Shown: one piece after another, positions 23,313 to 33,660 of the stretch
Numbering within the stretch: position 1 is the stretch's first letter
Layout: every line of letters starts with the position of its first letter
Source of the DNA: Selaginella moellendorffii
Lineage: Eukaryota; Streptophyta; Lycopodiopsida; Selaginellales; Selaginellaceae
Direction of reading: 5' to 3'
NCBI RefSeq assembly: GCF_000143415.4
Contig: NW_003314265.1
Location: 3,344,443-3,408,442, forward strand
Length of the DNA stretch: 64,000 nt
Made by a program: the position numbers and the translations under genes
Notes under the pieces: model-generated
Seen by the model: the letters and a program-made list of their open reading frames with translations, nothing else
Told to the model about the DNA's origin: nothing
The model's database searches: none

Positions 23313-24952
23313 TGTAAGCGACTAACTTTTCCATTCTTCTTTAGTCACTTAACCACACCTCTAACCACTTGGAGGAATCTCTTTCTCAACCTCCATAAGT
23401 CCAATTTAGGACTTGGGGCTTGCTAGCCCCGAGAATGGCATCCATACCACTCAACCTTTGCACTTGGTCCAAGTGCTCCACGTGCCCGATCTTATGACCG
23501 ACACTCCAAGGTACCACCGACATATCAGCCTGTTATGCTAAGGCCATACCCATTTACCTTGGTTACACCGGTGGTTTAATACCACCTGCATCATAGTCCC
23601 GTTTCTTAAAGATTAGGCTATCCATCCATGAATGATTATCCCAGATCCACTCCTTAGCATCCTTAGGATGCCCGTAGACAAGGGGAATAACCTTCCCTAA
23701 TATCTCTTTTCCAATTCCCACCGAGTCCCTTTTTATCCATGGTCATGTTCACCAACACTGGCACTGGATCAAGGCCCACAGGCCCAACCACCAAGTCCCA
23801 CTATCCACTAAGACTTCTTCACTGTGTGATCATATCCTTAGTCACCACACTAGAGGATTACTCTTCTTCCTTTCCACAGTCTAGGACTTCGGGACAACAC
23901 TTTGGAATATTGTGACCTACGCAAGCCTCATGGGTACTTTCCTTGCCTTCCGCTTATGGGTGCTCTAGCCATGGGTTTAGAGCAAGGTTTTGTTGAGTTA
24001 TACCAAGTATCTAAGTAGGTAGTGCCACCCACACTTAGATTGGGAGCATCGACCATTCGATCTCCCGGGGGAACTAGAGCCAGCTCTTGAACACTTCACC
24101 AAGCTACCTTATTTGTCGGTCCGTATTCACTTTAATCTTGGACTTCCCAGTGGTTAACTCATCACCGAACACTTGGGTACAGCCTTCCTGGGCCAAATTA
24201 GCCTTTCCTGGCCAAACTAGCTCCGTTGTGCTCCAACCCCCACACTCTTCCTACTATACTTTTGGAACCCTCTGCAGACCCCCTATATTAGTATTTGGAT
24301 TCGGACTCAGACTCAGTCTTAGTCTCGGATTCGGACTCGGACTCAGTCTTAGTCTCGGTCTCAGTCTCAGTCTCGATCTCGGTTCCATCTCAGACTCCAT
24401 CTCGGGTCCATTTTAGACTCCATCTCGGACTCCATCTTGGACTCCATCTCAGACTCCATCTCAAACTCCATTTTGGACTTCATCTCAAGTCCATCTCGGA
24501 CTCCATCTTGGGTCCACCTCGGACTCCATCTCAAGTCCATCTCGGACTCCATCTTGGGTCCACCTCGGACTCCATCTCGAACTCCATCTTGGGTCCATCT
24601 TGGACTCCATCTCAGGTCCATCTTGGACTCCATCTTGAGCTCTATCTCAGGTCCATCTCAGATTCCATCTCGGGTGGTCCATCTCGGGTCCATCTCGGGT
24701 CCATCTCGGGTCCATCTCGGGTCCTCCACATATCATGTGTTGGTCCTCTTGTGTCCCTTTTCTAGAGACTCACTTATTGCTTGCTTTGTGCTTGTTCCTT
24801 TAGCCCTTCGTTAGGAGTTCCACTCCCACTCTTGACCTTTCAAGTTGGAGTTTTTAGTCCAAACGTGTTATGCTCATTTGGCTTTCGCTTTGGCCACTAC
24901 CACGTGGAACCCTTTCGGCTCCACTTTGGGGCTTAGGGATTTTTGTCTCACA
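23313..24952 (-). mobile_element. Solo LTR of family B
   Basis: This 1,640-bp TG...CA segment repeats in direct orientation at 26114-27904. Shared blocks include GCTAGCCCCGAGAATGGCAT and CTTTGGCCACTACCACGTGG. TTTTT lies on both sides (23308-23312, 24953-24957), a possible but low-complexity TSD. No internal region adjoins it, so I call it a solo LTR. Orientation is inferred from the second copy. It contains a large minisatellite. Confidence 0.72.
24290..24735. repeat. Minisatellite in family B LTR
   Basis: Starts as a GACTCG/TCTCGG hexamer run and becomes units of 12 bp (ACTCCATCTCGG) mixed with CATCTCGGGTC-type 15-18-bp units. All three plus frames stay largely open, giving spurious Ser/Pro- or Leu/His-rich translations. 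Confidence 0.9.
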
Positions 24953-24957
24953 TTTTT

Positions 24958-26113
24958 GTGCCTCTCAATTGATGTGCACTTGTTTTTGTATAAGCTCATG
25001 AGCAAGCTTCCATCCTCGTATAATAGCAACATTTTTTTTGAGCTACCACCTCTTGTCAACAACACAAGTTCCAAAATGAAGGGGATGGAAATCAAGCAAA
25101 ATATCCATAATTGGTGCAAGATCAAAACTACACACTTCCAACATTTTAAATACATAGTGTCTATACTTCATTATGGAGGGCATTTAGATTGCATGGATGA
25201 AGCATACAATCAAGATTGCTATAGAAATTTTATATTTTTCAAAGGGTTTGCAATCAATCCTCCAATCTATGACACCATTGTTGTTGGATTCAAGTGTCGA
25301 TTCTGCAAAAACACTCTGTTATATCATACTATCTACAAGGCCAATATGTACTACTTTCTTCCATGGGTTGGAGTGGCTTGAAGAGCTATAATACATGTTG
25401 GCACACATATACATCCAATGCAGGAAGGGATACAAAAGAGTTTTCTTAACCATTTAAAAGATGCTATGCAAGAAGAGACATAGGAAACTCATTTATAACT
25501 CTAAAGCATGTTCAAAAGACTGTCCTTAAGGATTTTATTGCAAACACCTTACTTAATCTAACTTGCCAAAAGATTCCACTAAATGAGGATAGCTTGTGGG
25601 ACTTATTACGAGGAGTACAACCTACTACTAGCCTAAGGAAGTATGTCTATTATATTTCATACATTACAATAATATCTTTTTCTTACATTATATTGTTTAG
25701 GATAAAATCTTGGATGTGTGAATCTCGAGATGGGAAGTTGAAATAAAAAATTAACTCCATCATTGAATTGAAATAAATATGTCCATATGAGTTCATCAAT
25801 AGAAGTTTATTTCCAGACCAAGTTGTGAATGAGTAGGAGCGCCCCTTTATCTTCAAAATATCTACCATAAGCTTTACCTTTGGTGTAGATCTTATTTCCC
25901 AAATGGACATTTTTGGGTCTAATAACCTTGCAAATGCATGGGTACATTTTGCCTACATGAAGCACATATCGGGTTGTACCATGAGAGCTCATGTGTATGA
26001 TCCAAGGTAATTTTTATTCTCATTATATTCAAATTGTTGTAATATTTATGTTTTCACAGGCTACATTGTAACTTGACAATTGCGACATTAGAGATTAAAG
26101 TACAAGACTAGAC
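24958..26113 (+). pseudogene. Unrecognised decayed coding region
   Basis: Near 25060-25380 a plus frame reads plausible protein, for example NWCKIKTTHFQHFKYIVSIL and DTIVVGFKCRFCKNTLLYH, with a CxxC pair. Another frame near 25480-25600 also looks coding. Frames are short and interrupted and I do not recognise the family. It could be a captured host exon or transposase relic. Confidence 0.35.
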
Positions 26114-27904
26114 TGGAAGTGACTAAATTTTCCATTCAACTTTAGTCACTTAACCATACATTCGACTACTTGGAGGAGTCTCACTCACAACCTCCATAAG
26201 TTATCTTCCGGATTTGGGGTTTGCTAGCCCCGAGAATGGCATCTCTGCCACTCAACCTTTGCACTTGGTTCAAGTGCTCTATATGTCCAATCCCATGACC
26301 AACACTCAAAGGTACCACTGACATATCAACCTGTTACGCTAAGGCCATGCCCTATCACCTTTGCCGCACTAGTGGTCCAATACCACCTAGATCACAATCC
26401 TATCTCTCCAAGACTGGGCCATCTGTCCATGATTGGTCATCCCAAATCCACTGTTTAGCATTCTTAGGATGTCTGCAGACATGGGGAACAACTTTCCCCA
26501 ATATCCCTTTTTCAGTCCCTACTAAGTCCCATTCTGTCCATGGCTATGTTCGCCAACACTACCATTGGAATAAGGCTCACAAGCCTGACCTCTAAGTCTC
26601 ATTGTCCTTTGGGACTTCCTCACCATGTGACTGTATCCTTAGTCACTACACTAAAGGATTGCTCCTTTTCCTTTTCACAGTCTGGGACTTTGGGATAACA
26701 TTTTGGAACACCGTAGCCTTACATGAGCCTCATAGGTACTCTCCCCACCTTCCGCCTTTTGGTGCTCTAGCCATGGGCTTAGAGCAAGGTTCTGTTAAGC
26801 CACGCCAAGTATCCAAGTAGGTAGTGCCACCCATACTTGGACTAGAAGCATCGGCCATTTGATCTCTTGGGGGGACTAGAGATGTCTCTTGAACACTTCA
26901 CCAAGTTACTCTGCTTGTCAGTCCATATTCACTCTAGTCTTGGACTTCCCAATGGTTATACACCTAGGCACAACCTTCTTGGGCCAAATTGACCTTTCCT
27001 AGCCAAACTGGCTCTACTGGAGTCCTCCCTCTACTATACTTTTGGAGCTCACCAAACCCCCTAGGGTTTGGGAGACAAACCCTTTAGGCTTTCACCCTCA
27101 GACTTGGACTCGGACTCAGACTCGAGCTTGGTTTTGGCCTTGGCGTCGGGCTCGGTCTTGGTCCCGGTCTCGGTCTCGGTCTCGGTCTTGGTCCCGATCT
27201 TGGTCTCGGTCTCGATCCCGGTCTCGGTCTCGACCTCAGACTCCATCTCAAGTCCTTCTTGGACTCCATCTCAGACTCCATCTTGGTCTCCATCTCGGAC
27301 TCCATTTCGGGTCCATCTCGGACTCCATCTCAGGTCCATCTTGGACTCCATCTCGGGTCCATCTTGGACTCCATCTCGGACTCCATCTTGGTCCATCTCG
27401 GACTCCATCTCAGGTCCATCTCAGACTCCATCTCAATCCATCTCGGACTCCATCTTGGACTCCATCTCGGGTCCATCTCAGACTCCATCTCGGGTCCACC
27501 TCGGACTCCATCTTGGACTCCATCTCGGGTCCATCTTGGACTCCATCTCAGGCTCTATCTCAGTCCATCTCGGACTCCATCTCAGGTCCATCTCGGACTC
27601 CATCTCAATCCATCTCGGACTCCATCTCAAATCCATCTCAGACTCCATCTTAGTCCATCTCAGTCCATCTTGGACTCCACCACGTGCCATGTGATGGTCC
27701 CTTGTGTCCCTTTTCTAGAGACTCTCTTATTGCTCCCTTCATGCTCGCTCCTTGAGCACTCCGACAGGAGTTCCACTCCCACTCTCGACTCTTTAAGTTA
27801 GAGCTTTTAGTTCAAATGTATTATTATTGTTTAGCTTTCACTTTGGCCACTACCACGTGGCACCCTTTTAGCTCCACATTGGGGCTTAGGGATTTGTGTC
27901 TTAA
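26114..27904 (-). mobile_element. Family B LTR adjoining internal DNA
   Basis: Second copy of the family B LTR, starting TGGAAGTGACTAAA and ending near TTTGTGTCTTAAAA. On minus, the sequence just to the right is GGTGGTGGAGT, a purine-rich tract. It is therefore probably the 3' LTR of a minus-strand element whose interior begins at 27905. The termini are more eroded than in the solo copy and I found no TSD. Confidence 0.65.
27095..27680. repeat. Minisatellite in family B LTR (longer allele)
   Basis: Same organisation as at 24290-24735: a GACTCG/TCTCGG hexamer segment followed by CTCGGACTCCAT and CATCTCGGGTC units. It is longer by about 140 bp, which accounts for most of the length difference between the two LTRs. 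Confidence 0.9.
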
Positions 27905-29068
27905 AACTCCACCACCCATAAATGAAGTTCAATGTCCTCATCGAATGATAAACTATTTTATAAAGTAATACCAACATATATTACCCTTTCCATCCTTGGC
28001 ACTTCGCTAATATTCGTCAATGGTTTGACACTTAAGGTTCACCATGCCTTGCCCATCTTCTAAGGAGCATAGTCTTTCCAACTTAGAGTCTCATTCGACC
28101 ACTTGTCATGGTTCTCTTCTTTTATTGGTTTAATTCTCACTAAACCTGATAGGGACACCTTCTCTATCTCAATCCCACTACTCATTCTCAAGTAGTTTCA
28201 ATTTCCATCGATATAACCTTTGCACTTTGGAATTTTTAATTTTGACTTCTCGAAATCAATTTCCTAGGTCCGACACCTTGCATTGCACATATTGTGCAAC
28301 TCCACTTCCCCATCCTAGGAAATTCTCTACTTGAAAGCACCATTATCCTCTTTTCTATTTCGTGCCCTTTGGCACTAAGTTCCAATTATCATAATTTATG
28401 CTAGAGCTGTCCACAACCGTATCATTTGGCTACCTTACCGCTCCCTCTCTTGGAAGTTCCACTTTTGCCAAATTGGAGCAATTGGGAATCCATATTTGGA
28501 AACACATTGTTTTTCCCACAATCTGTTAGCACCTAATACATTAGTGTTTTTGGCCTAACTTTGCCATTTGGATTCTTTCCATGATTCCCATGGCTCTTAT
28601 CTTAGCCACTAGTCTTTTGCTCCTATCTTCGATTATTGCACTCAACAACATAGGATCACTACCTACATTCTCAAGGTATCCTTGCGGTTTTATAACAAAG
28701 ACTTTGCTTTGCCAAGTCTAGAGGGTGTTCACCCATAGTACGTCTCTTTACCATTTTCTATTATGCTTTATCCATGACCCAACTTTGTGACCTCCCATGA
28801 GTCTTTTATAGAGACTATTTTCTTCGAACTCACTATGCCATCGCATTAATATAATTCGTTTCCCTTAGGTGTTCTTCCCACTTAGTCATTTTGACCAAGC
28901 CACACTATCTTAAACAGTTCAAATCAACACTTTGAACCAGGAACTTCATTCCTTAACCCCACAAGGACCTTCTCCTTGTTTTAGCTATAAGATCACCTAG
29001 TGATCCAACCTTAACACTTTAATAGGTTTGCCAATAGGTATTAGGTCTTCTTGACCTTTAAGTTGTTC
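27905..29068 (-). mobile_element. Family B internal region, part 1
   Basis: Non-coding sequence next to the family B LTR. It is interrupted at 29069 by the family A element and transposon complex and is inferred to resume at 52768. Composition matches the 52768-53887 and 62858-64000 stretches. No open frame or RT motif was found. Confidence 0.5.
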
Positions 29069-29073
29069 ACTAT
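29069..29073. repeat. TSD ACTAT of the family A element, left copy
   Basis: ACTAT here equals 52763-52767, just after the right LTR of the family A element. The left LTR now begins 16.9 kb away because the DNA transposon inserted at the junction. The TSD only makes sense once that insertion is removed. Confidence 0.88.
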
Positions 29074-29074
29074 T
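29071..29074. repeat. TSD TATT of the 16.9-kb transposon, left copy
   Basis: TATT immediately precedes the left terminal inverted repeat and recurs at 45995-45998 after the right one. It overlaps ACTAT and the first T of the family A LTR. Confidence 0.88.
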
Positions 29075-29098
29075 AAGCTCTATTTCGTTAAAGTGGGA
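29075..29098 (+). repeat. Left terminal inverted repeat
   Basis: AAGCTCTATTTCGTTAAAG followed by TGGGA, an exact inverted match to 45971-45994. The next bases contain TCCCACTT, which could fold back on the repeat. Confidence 0.9.
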
Positions 29099-29170
29099 AT
29101 TGTCATTATCCCACTTGTAAAATAAGGTTTCCAAATCTTTATATAGTATATAAATATAACAAAATTCAAC

Positions 29171-29192
29171 TGCATTGAGGCACATGCCATTT
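29171..29192. repeat. Palindrome copy 1 (half decayed)
   Basis: The right half GGCACATGCCATTT fits the consensus; the left half has decayed. It lies about 100 bp inside the left end of the transposon. Confidence 0.55.
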
Positions 29193-29460
29193 TATTTTAA
29201 ACAAGGAAATGTCTACTCAATCACTTCTCCTCCCCCTGCCACTGCTTCACCTCTCTCTTCTCCTTGTCATCGTCGTCCAATTTCTTTCCATCTTTTTAAT
29301 ATTGGCTCAGTTGCTCCGAGTTTAGGTGGAGCCCAAGTCCCCATTCAATCTTTACTTTCCCCTTATTAATAAAACAACTTCGTAGACTTCCAATAACATG
29401 CTGTAACACTTCTAGTATAATGCAAATCCTCTTAAAGAATTGTCTTTTAATATTAATACA

Positions 29461-29482
29461 ATGGCATGGAACCCCATGCCAT
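29461..29482. repeat. Palindrome copy 2
   Basis: Left half ATGGCATGGAA, right half CCCCATGCCAT. It lies just downstream of the 3' end of the cargo gene. Confidence 0.8.
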
Positions 29483-30379
29483 AATAAGTTACATTTTTAA
29501 ATAAATACATGCCATCTTAGACTGTTATTTTTTGCCTCCAACGCCTATACAATAATCTTGGAATTTCATCACTCTCCACACTATCAGGATTTAAACCCAA
29601 TAGTAATGCCATCTCTTCTCTAATACGTCCACGCTCATGTTTAGTGGTCGAAGAACCCATCTGGTTGAGCAGATTATGGAGATGCGGATAGTGATTGGCT
29701 AGACAATATACATGCCATAAATGATGACTGGTGTCTGTCCGATCAAATGGCTTCTGATATACCGTTCCATCTGCCATTTGGTTGATTTCTGCAGCCACCT
29801 CCTGGACTGGCCGGTTCTCTATCACCATCGCTCCAAGCCATTTTGCAAGGTCCCCCAGAACATATGGTTTCTTCTCCCTAGTTTCCATACTGCAAGAAAT
29901 GGGGTGCACTGCATAAGTGTGCGTGTTCGCTGCAGTTTTAATCGGCGAGTCATCGATGATGAGGATTTCACTTGACCTAGCAGTCCGGTTCATCACTACA
30001 GCCTCTGGCTTGACAAAGATGGGCTTGCTACCCCTCACATGGACCATAGTCAAGCAATCCTCCTGCGTTAGGAGAAAGTCAAATGGTAATATTACTCGTG
30101 TCTGATCGTGCATCATCTGTAGCAACGTTAATGCATTGTGGCGCATCATGGATGTCCAAACTCCCAATTGCAAATTGAACCCGGCCCTCTGTTTTAAGTG
30201 TTGCATGATCATTATTAGATCCCGCAGTTTCTCCCGTGTGATTAATGTGAATCTGTCTCTTTTGACCAACTTGCGACCGCAGGCTTTGGAGGTTGCAGTG
30301 ACATTCGAGGACGAGCCACGCTCATGGGAGAAAAGGACACCGCTCAGATCAAAAACGATACAGTACCTTCGCCGTGACT

Positions 30380-30425
30380 CTGAAATGAAATGCGTCAGCA
30401 TAAAAATGGTACAAGTCAATTTTAC
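30380..30425 (-). other. Predicted 46-nt intron without palindrome
   Basis: Donor GTAAAATTGAC, acceptor CATTTCAG. Splicing joins the repeat exon in frame to the HAD exon through a split GAG codon. No palindrome lies inside. Confidence 0.7.
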
Positions 30426-30536
30426 CATCTACAATATTAGCGAATGGTGCTCCCGATGGTCGTTGAGAGGGTTTTGGTCGAGGAAACGTGAAGGGCGGAA
30501 ATACTCTCCTCTGCAATGTGGGGTCAATCGCATCTG

Positions 30537-30558
30537 ATGGCGTGTGGGCACATGCCAT
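30537..30558. repeat. Palindrome copy 3, in coding sequence
   Basis: ATGGCGTGTGG then GCACATGCCAT. Here the palindrome is read through as part of the cargo protein repeat (minus strand, EMACAHTPSD). Confidence 0.85.
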
Positions 30559-30860
30559 TTCAGCTGTAGACTCTGGTACAACTGGCTCAACAGTGGCATG
30601 GGGTGGTTCCGATGGCGTGTGATCACACGCCATTTCAGCTGGTGCCTCCATTGGCAAAGTGGACATGACCAAACAGGCAGCAGGGGCAGTGTAGGGAGGT
30701 TCCAACGGCACGTAGTCAGATGATTGGGCACATGTTGAGTCCGTTGGAAATGAGGATACGACCGGCTCGGCGGCTGGGGCGGCCTCATGCGGGTCCAATG
30801 GCACCTGGTCACCGTCAGTTGGATACGTGGACAAGATTGACTCAGTGGTATGGGCAGCAT
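30540..30860 (-). repeat. Degenerate coding tandem repeats in cargo gene
   Basis: Units of about 35 residues on minus share a (C)xxxxDxxPxEPPxxxPA core followed by EPVV or LVMS-type segments. The two units nearest the 3' end contain the palindromic DNA repeat. Confidence 0.6.
30612..30633. repeat. Palindrome copy 4 (perfect), in coding sequence
   Basis: ATGGCGTGTGA then TCACACGCCAT, a perfect 22-bp palindrome. It encodes part of EMACDHTPS in the minus frame. Confidence 0.9.
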
Positions 30861-31838
30861 CAAGTGGAGTGTGGTCAGCTTGCTTGGCATTGATATGGAT
30901 AGTAGCCTCCACCAACTCTGATGACTCTTGCAGGCAAGTAGAGTCCACTGGCGGATCCATATGCATGTCCAAATATCTCCCTTTGATTGAGATGGTATCC
31001 TCCCGTGCTACTAAAAACAAACTCATTAGCATATTGAATCGACTATACTGTATTTACCATCAACTGCTATTGAGGAACTAGGACCGATATCACTTGGGCG
31101 CACTGCTGATTCTGAAGGATTGGACATACGTTTCGACCCTTGCTTGGCACTATCCTTCCTCGACACTAAAGGCTAGAGTTTGTATCTTAATTCAACTGAA
31201 TAATCTCTACTTACCATTTGCTTTGCAACCTACATGGACAATGTTAGAAATGGTAAAAGGTTAGGAATGGATGTACTATTATTTACCTAATGGTTTGTAT
31301 TGTATGACCTTCCTCCGCTGCTCTTTGGTCACCTCAGGCTGGCCATCATCGTCATCATCGTCGTCGTCGTTATTGTGATTGTCACCATTGTGAGGACCAT
31401 CCAAGTCCTCTTCGTCCTCCTCTTCTTCGTCCTCCTCTTCTTTGTCCTCCTCTTCGTCCTTCTGCTCTTCCTGCTCATTATCTTTCTCTGGCTCCTCATC
31501 CCCCTCCTGCATTTCTTCCATAGGCTGCTCAGGCTGGATGGCTTGTTCTTCTAGGACCATCTTGGGAAAATCATCTGGCCGAGTCTCCATCTCAAAATAC
31601 AAGACATCCATAGCTTGTTTTAATGCGTGACCTAGGACCGTATCCTCACCCGACTGTCTTAACATGGTTTCTGCACGTTCTTGCACCCTTCGAAGACGAC
31701 AAGATGAGAAAAACGTGGCCCTGACTTGAAAAGCATCCCTCATCCATTGTACCTCTCCATTGAGATTGGGGAAGGGGAGTCCGCCATAGGAATCTGAGTC
31801 AGGAGGTGGTGACTGCCTGCTTTCACTCAGCCCTTGAT

Positions 31839-31885
31839 CTGCAATGAATGGCATGAGCATACACGCCATAACCGCGAGGCATTAC
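31839..31885 (-). other. 47-nt intron carrying palindrome copy 5
   Basis: Donor GTAATG, acceptor TTCATTGCAG. The palindrome at 31848-31869 ends 9 nt before the exon. Confidence 0.75.
31848..31869. repeat. Palindrome copy 5, intronic
   Basis: ATGGCATGAGC then ATACACGCCAT, with central mismatches. It occupies nearly half of its intron. Confidence 0.8.
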
Positions 31886-32029
31886 CTATCATCTTTTCAT
31901 TGCCCTTCTTCCTTTTCGAATCAAACGCCTCTGATCCCGACAACTGTCCAACGTGCTTTCGCTTTTTATGACCACTGTCAGTTTAAGCTTGGCTGGTGCT
32001 TGCCTGTTTTGCCTTTGAAGAAGTGTCTC

Positions 32030-32078
32030 CTGCAAGGAATGGCATGAGACCACACGCCATTGCAAATATAATTTGTAC
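32030..32078 (-). other. 49-nt intron carrying palindrome copy 6
   Basis: Donor GTACAAATTATA, acceptor TTCCTTGCAG. The palindrome at 32039-32060 ends 9 nt before the exon. Confidence 0.75.
32039..32060. repeat. Palindrome copy 6, intronic
   Basis: ATGGCATGAGA then CCACACGCCAT. Confidence 0.85.
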
Positions 32079-32168
32079 CTCCTTTTTTCCTATTGCTTGT
32101 CTGTTTGTCCTTCTTCGACGTGCCACCAGTGCGCTTTTCAGTCCTCGTGTCTGAATATTCACAACGAT

Positions 32169-32206
32169 CTATAATCAAAATGGCATGAGGCCTCACGTGA
32201 CCTTAC
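32169..32206 (-). other. 38-nt intron carrying palindrome copy 7
   Basis: Donor GTAAGG, acceptor GATTATAG. It is almost nothing but the palindrome plus splice sites. 38 nt is very short for a plant intron, so splicing needs proof. Confidence 0.6.
32180..32201. repeat. Palindrome copy 7, intronic
   Basis: ATGGCATGAGG then CCTCACGTGAC. The left half and centre are perfect; the distal right half has drifted. Confidence 0.8.
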
Positions 32207-32293
32207 CTTGTGCAAGTTGTGAGCTCGGCCTAACATGGGTATCTTCAACAGTAGCTGTTAATGCCGTTTCAGCATCTGGGGGTGGCCACGCTC

Positions 32294-32343
32294 CTGCATA
32301 CAGAGCTTGTGAGATAACATTTAAACTTAAAGTGCCTACTCAC
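32294..32343 (-). other. 50-nt intron without palindrome
   Basis: Donor GTGAGTAGG, acceptor CTGTATGCAG. It keeps the frame between CEPG and AWPPPDAE. Confidence 0.7.
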
Positions 32344-32715
32344 CAGGTTCACAGAGAAGATACTGTTTTTCTTTGGCAACTGTAATTATATGCTCCATTG
32401 AAGTCACCTCTTCAATGGAGTTTGTCACCGCAACACACGGGACACCCTTGAGTAGTGCGGCTCGAAAGAATAGTCCGCCGCAGTTGTACTCGACAACGCA
32501 TTTGCCCTTGGAGTCGGAAGCAGGTGACCCACCCACTATTGCGTTGAAGACCCAACTGAGCATTTCCCATGCTGCACCTGGAGCTTTCTTTGGATTCGAA
32601 AGCTCCATAGCCGTCTTCAGTTCCTCAGGCACGGGTAAATTGACCTCCCTCAGATCAATTCGATTGGCCTTGTCGAATGAAGCTGGGAAGTCACTCCAGT
32701 CCCACTCTGCTGCAG

Positions 32716-32720
32716 GACCA
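32716..32720. repeat. TSD GACCA, left copy
   Basis: Identical to 40294-40298; both abut the LTR ends of the gypsy element. Confidence 0.95.
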
Positions 32721-33272
32721 TGTGGGGAAAAATATACAACAACCAAGAAAGACAGGAAAGACTCCCCTAGGGCTTGTATTTCAGCAGTAACTACAAATCA
32801 CTCATACTGAGTGCGCTGGGCCTGCAATAACTCTTCTATGATCACGGCGATGGGATCTTGACGGCCAATAAAAGGTCTCACCATCTTCAAGCAAAGAGAA
32901 CTCCAGAGCCCGAGAGAGAAAACAAGAGCTGTAAAATAATTGAATGGCCGTACCTAATTTCAAACTCCCAAAAACTTAAACACCAACCAATGGCTGAAAC
33001 TTTCCCAGTTAATAACTCTTCATCCACAACTCCGATCGACTTGATTTTACCACCAAAGAACTGCCCTTGATCAGATCTTCAACTTCATAGAAAACAACTT
33101 CTTCAAATTCTCACTTTTGAAATCCGTCACTTTTTCTCTCTCTAGACGAAATATTCATAGGAAGCTTCTTCAGCGAGCTTCTTCATTTTTCACCTTTTTT
33201 CTAACTCAGAAATACGTCAGACTCACAAAAGCAACCTCAAGTATGAAAATACGACCGTATATATGGTTGACA
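32721..33272 (-). repeat. 3' LTR of the gypsy element
   Basis: 552 bp, plus-strand ends TGTGGGG and GTTGACA. Same length as the other LTR. The adjacent minus-strand sequence GGGTGGTATGG is the likely purine tract. Confidence 0.95.
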
Positions 33273-33660
33273 CCATACCACCCTGATACTCGCGCCGCCC
33301 TCGGCACGCTGACTGCCATTAACCACTGACTTCTTGACTGGTTCAAACCCAACTCTGTTACACTTTCCTCTGACACTGCTCAACTCAGCTCCATTTGACT
33401 TCTCACACGGCGACACTCTGCCTCTTTCAACTCTCTTCTCCTACACTATTGCTGAGCTCGCCTCCACCGACGTCTACAGCCTCCACAAATAAATCCTCCT
33501 GGCGCTCCACACCTGAACTCATAAAATCTCCCCCTTCAGCTGCTCCTCTCAAGGATGTGCAGCTAACTCTACCTGCGTCTTCTACGCTTGTTCTTAAATG
33601 AAAACGCCAACATACCTCCATTCGATTCTGGAATTTCCCATTCAGCTACAACCACTGCTC

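Larger units (their letters stand above)
29517..31032 (-). pseudogene. Cargo gene 3' part: repeat region plus FCP1-like HAD domain
   Basis: Two exons are visible. 30426-31032 encodes degenerate repeats with phrases such as CDHTPSEPPHAT and CAHTPSD. A 46-nt intron (30380-30425) leads to exon 29517-30379. The spliced reading NIVDESRRRYCIVFDLSGVLF enters a domain like FCP1/NLI-interacting-factor phosphatases. HAD motif I is DLSGVL where the family has DxDxT, so the second aspartate is serine. Motif II is WTSM and motif III IIDDSP. Loss of that acid predicts no phosphatase activity, perhaps binding only. The frame of the last exon is open to a TAA at 29517. It continues the gene of 31279-32720 and 40294-42712. 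It may be a captured host gene or a transposon-specific protein. Confidence 0.65.
31279..32720 (-). pseudogene. Cargo gene middle part, with short introns
   Basis: Exons on minus: 32344-32720, 32207-32293, 32079-32168, 31886-32029 and 31287-31838, separated by introns of 50, 38, 49 and 47 nt with GT..AG borders, all preserving frame. Products include AAEWDWSDFPASFDK, a basic segment (TSKKDKQTSNRKKG) that could be a nuclear signal, a predicted helical part (VQERAETMLRQSGEDT), and a long Glu/Asp-rich tract (31350-31500). A TAA in the 31886-32029 exon breaks the frame (after STSQA). Tiny exons between 31030 and 31280 probably link to the HAD part. The 32720 edge joins in frame to 40294 once the nested gypsy element is removed. 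No enzyme domain is recognised here. Confidence 0.6.

Noticed and set aside
24295-27801. Ser/Pro- and Leu/His-rich frames of 100-200 codons
   Set aside because: They arise from minisatellite periodicity; all frames stay open together and none has a conserved domain.
31300-31554. Leu/Val/Phe-rich plus-strand frame resembling a membrane protein
   Set aside because: It is the antisense of the Glu/Asp-rich tract of the minus-strand cargo gene.
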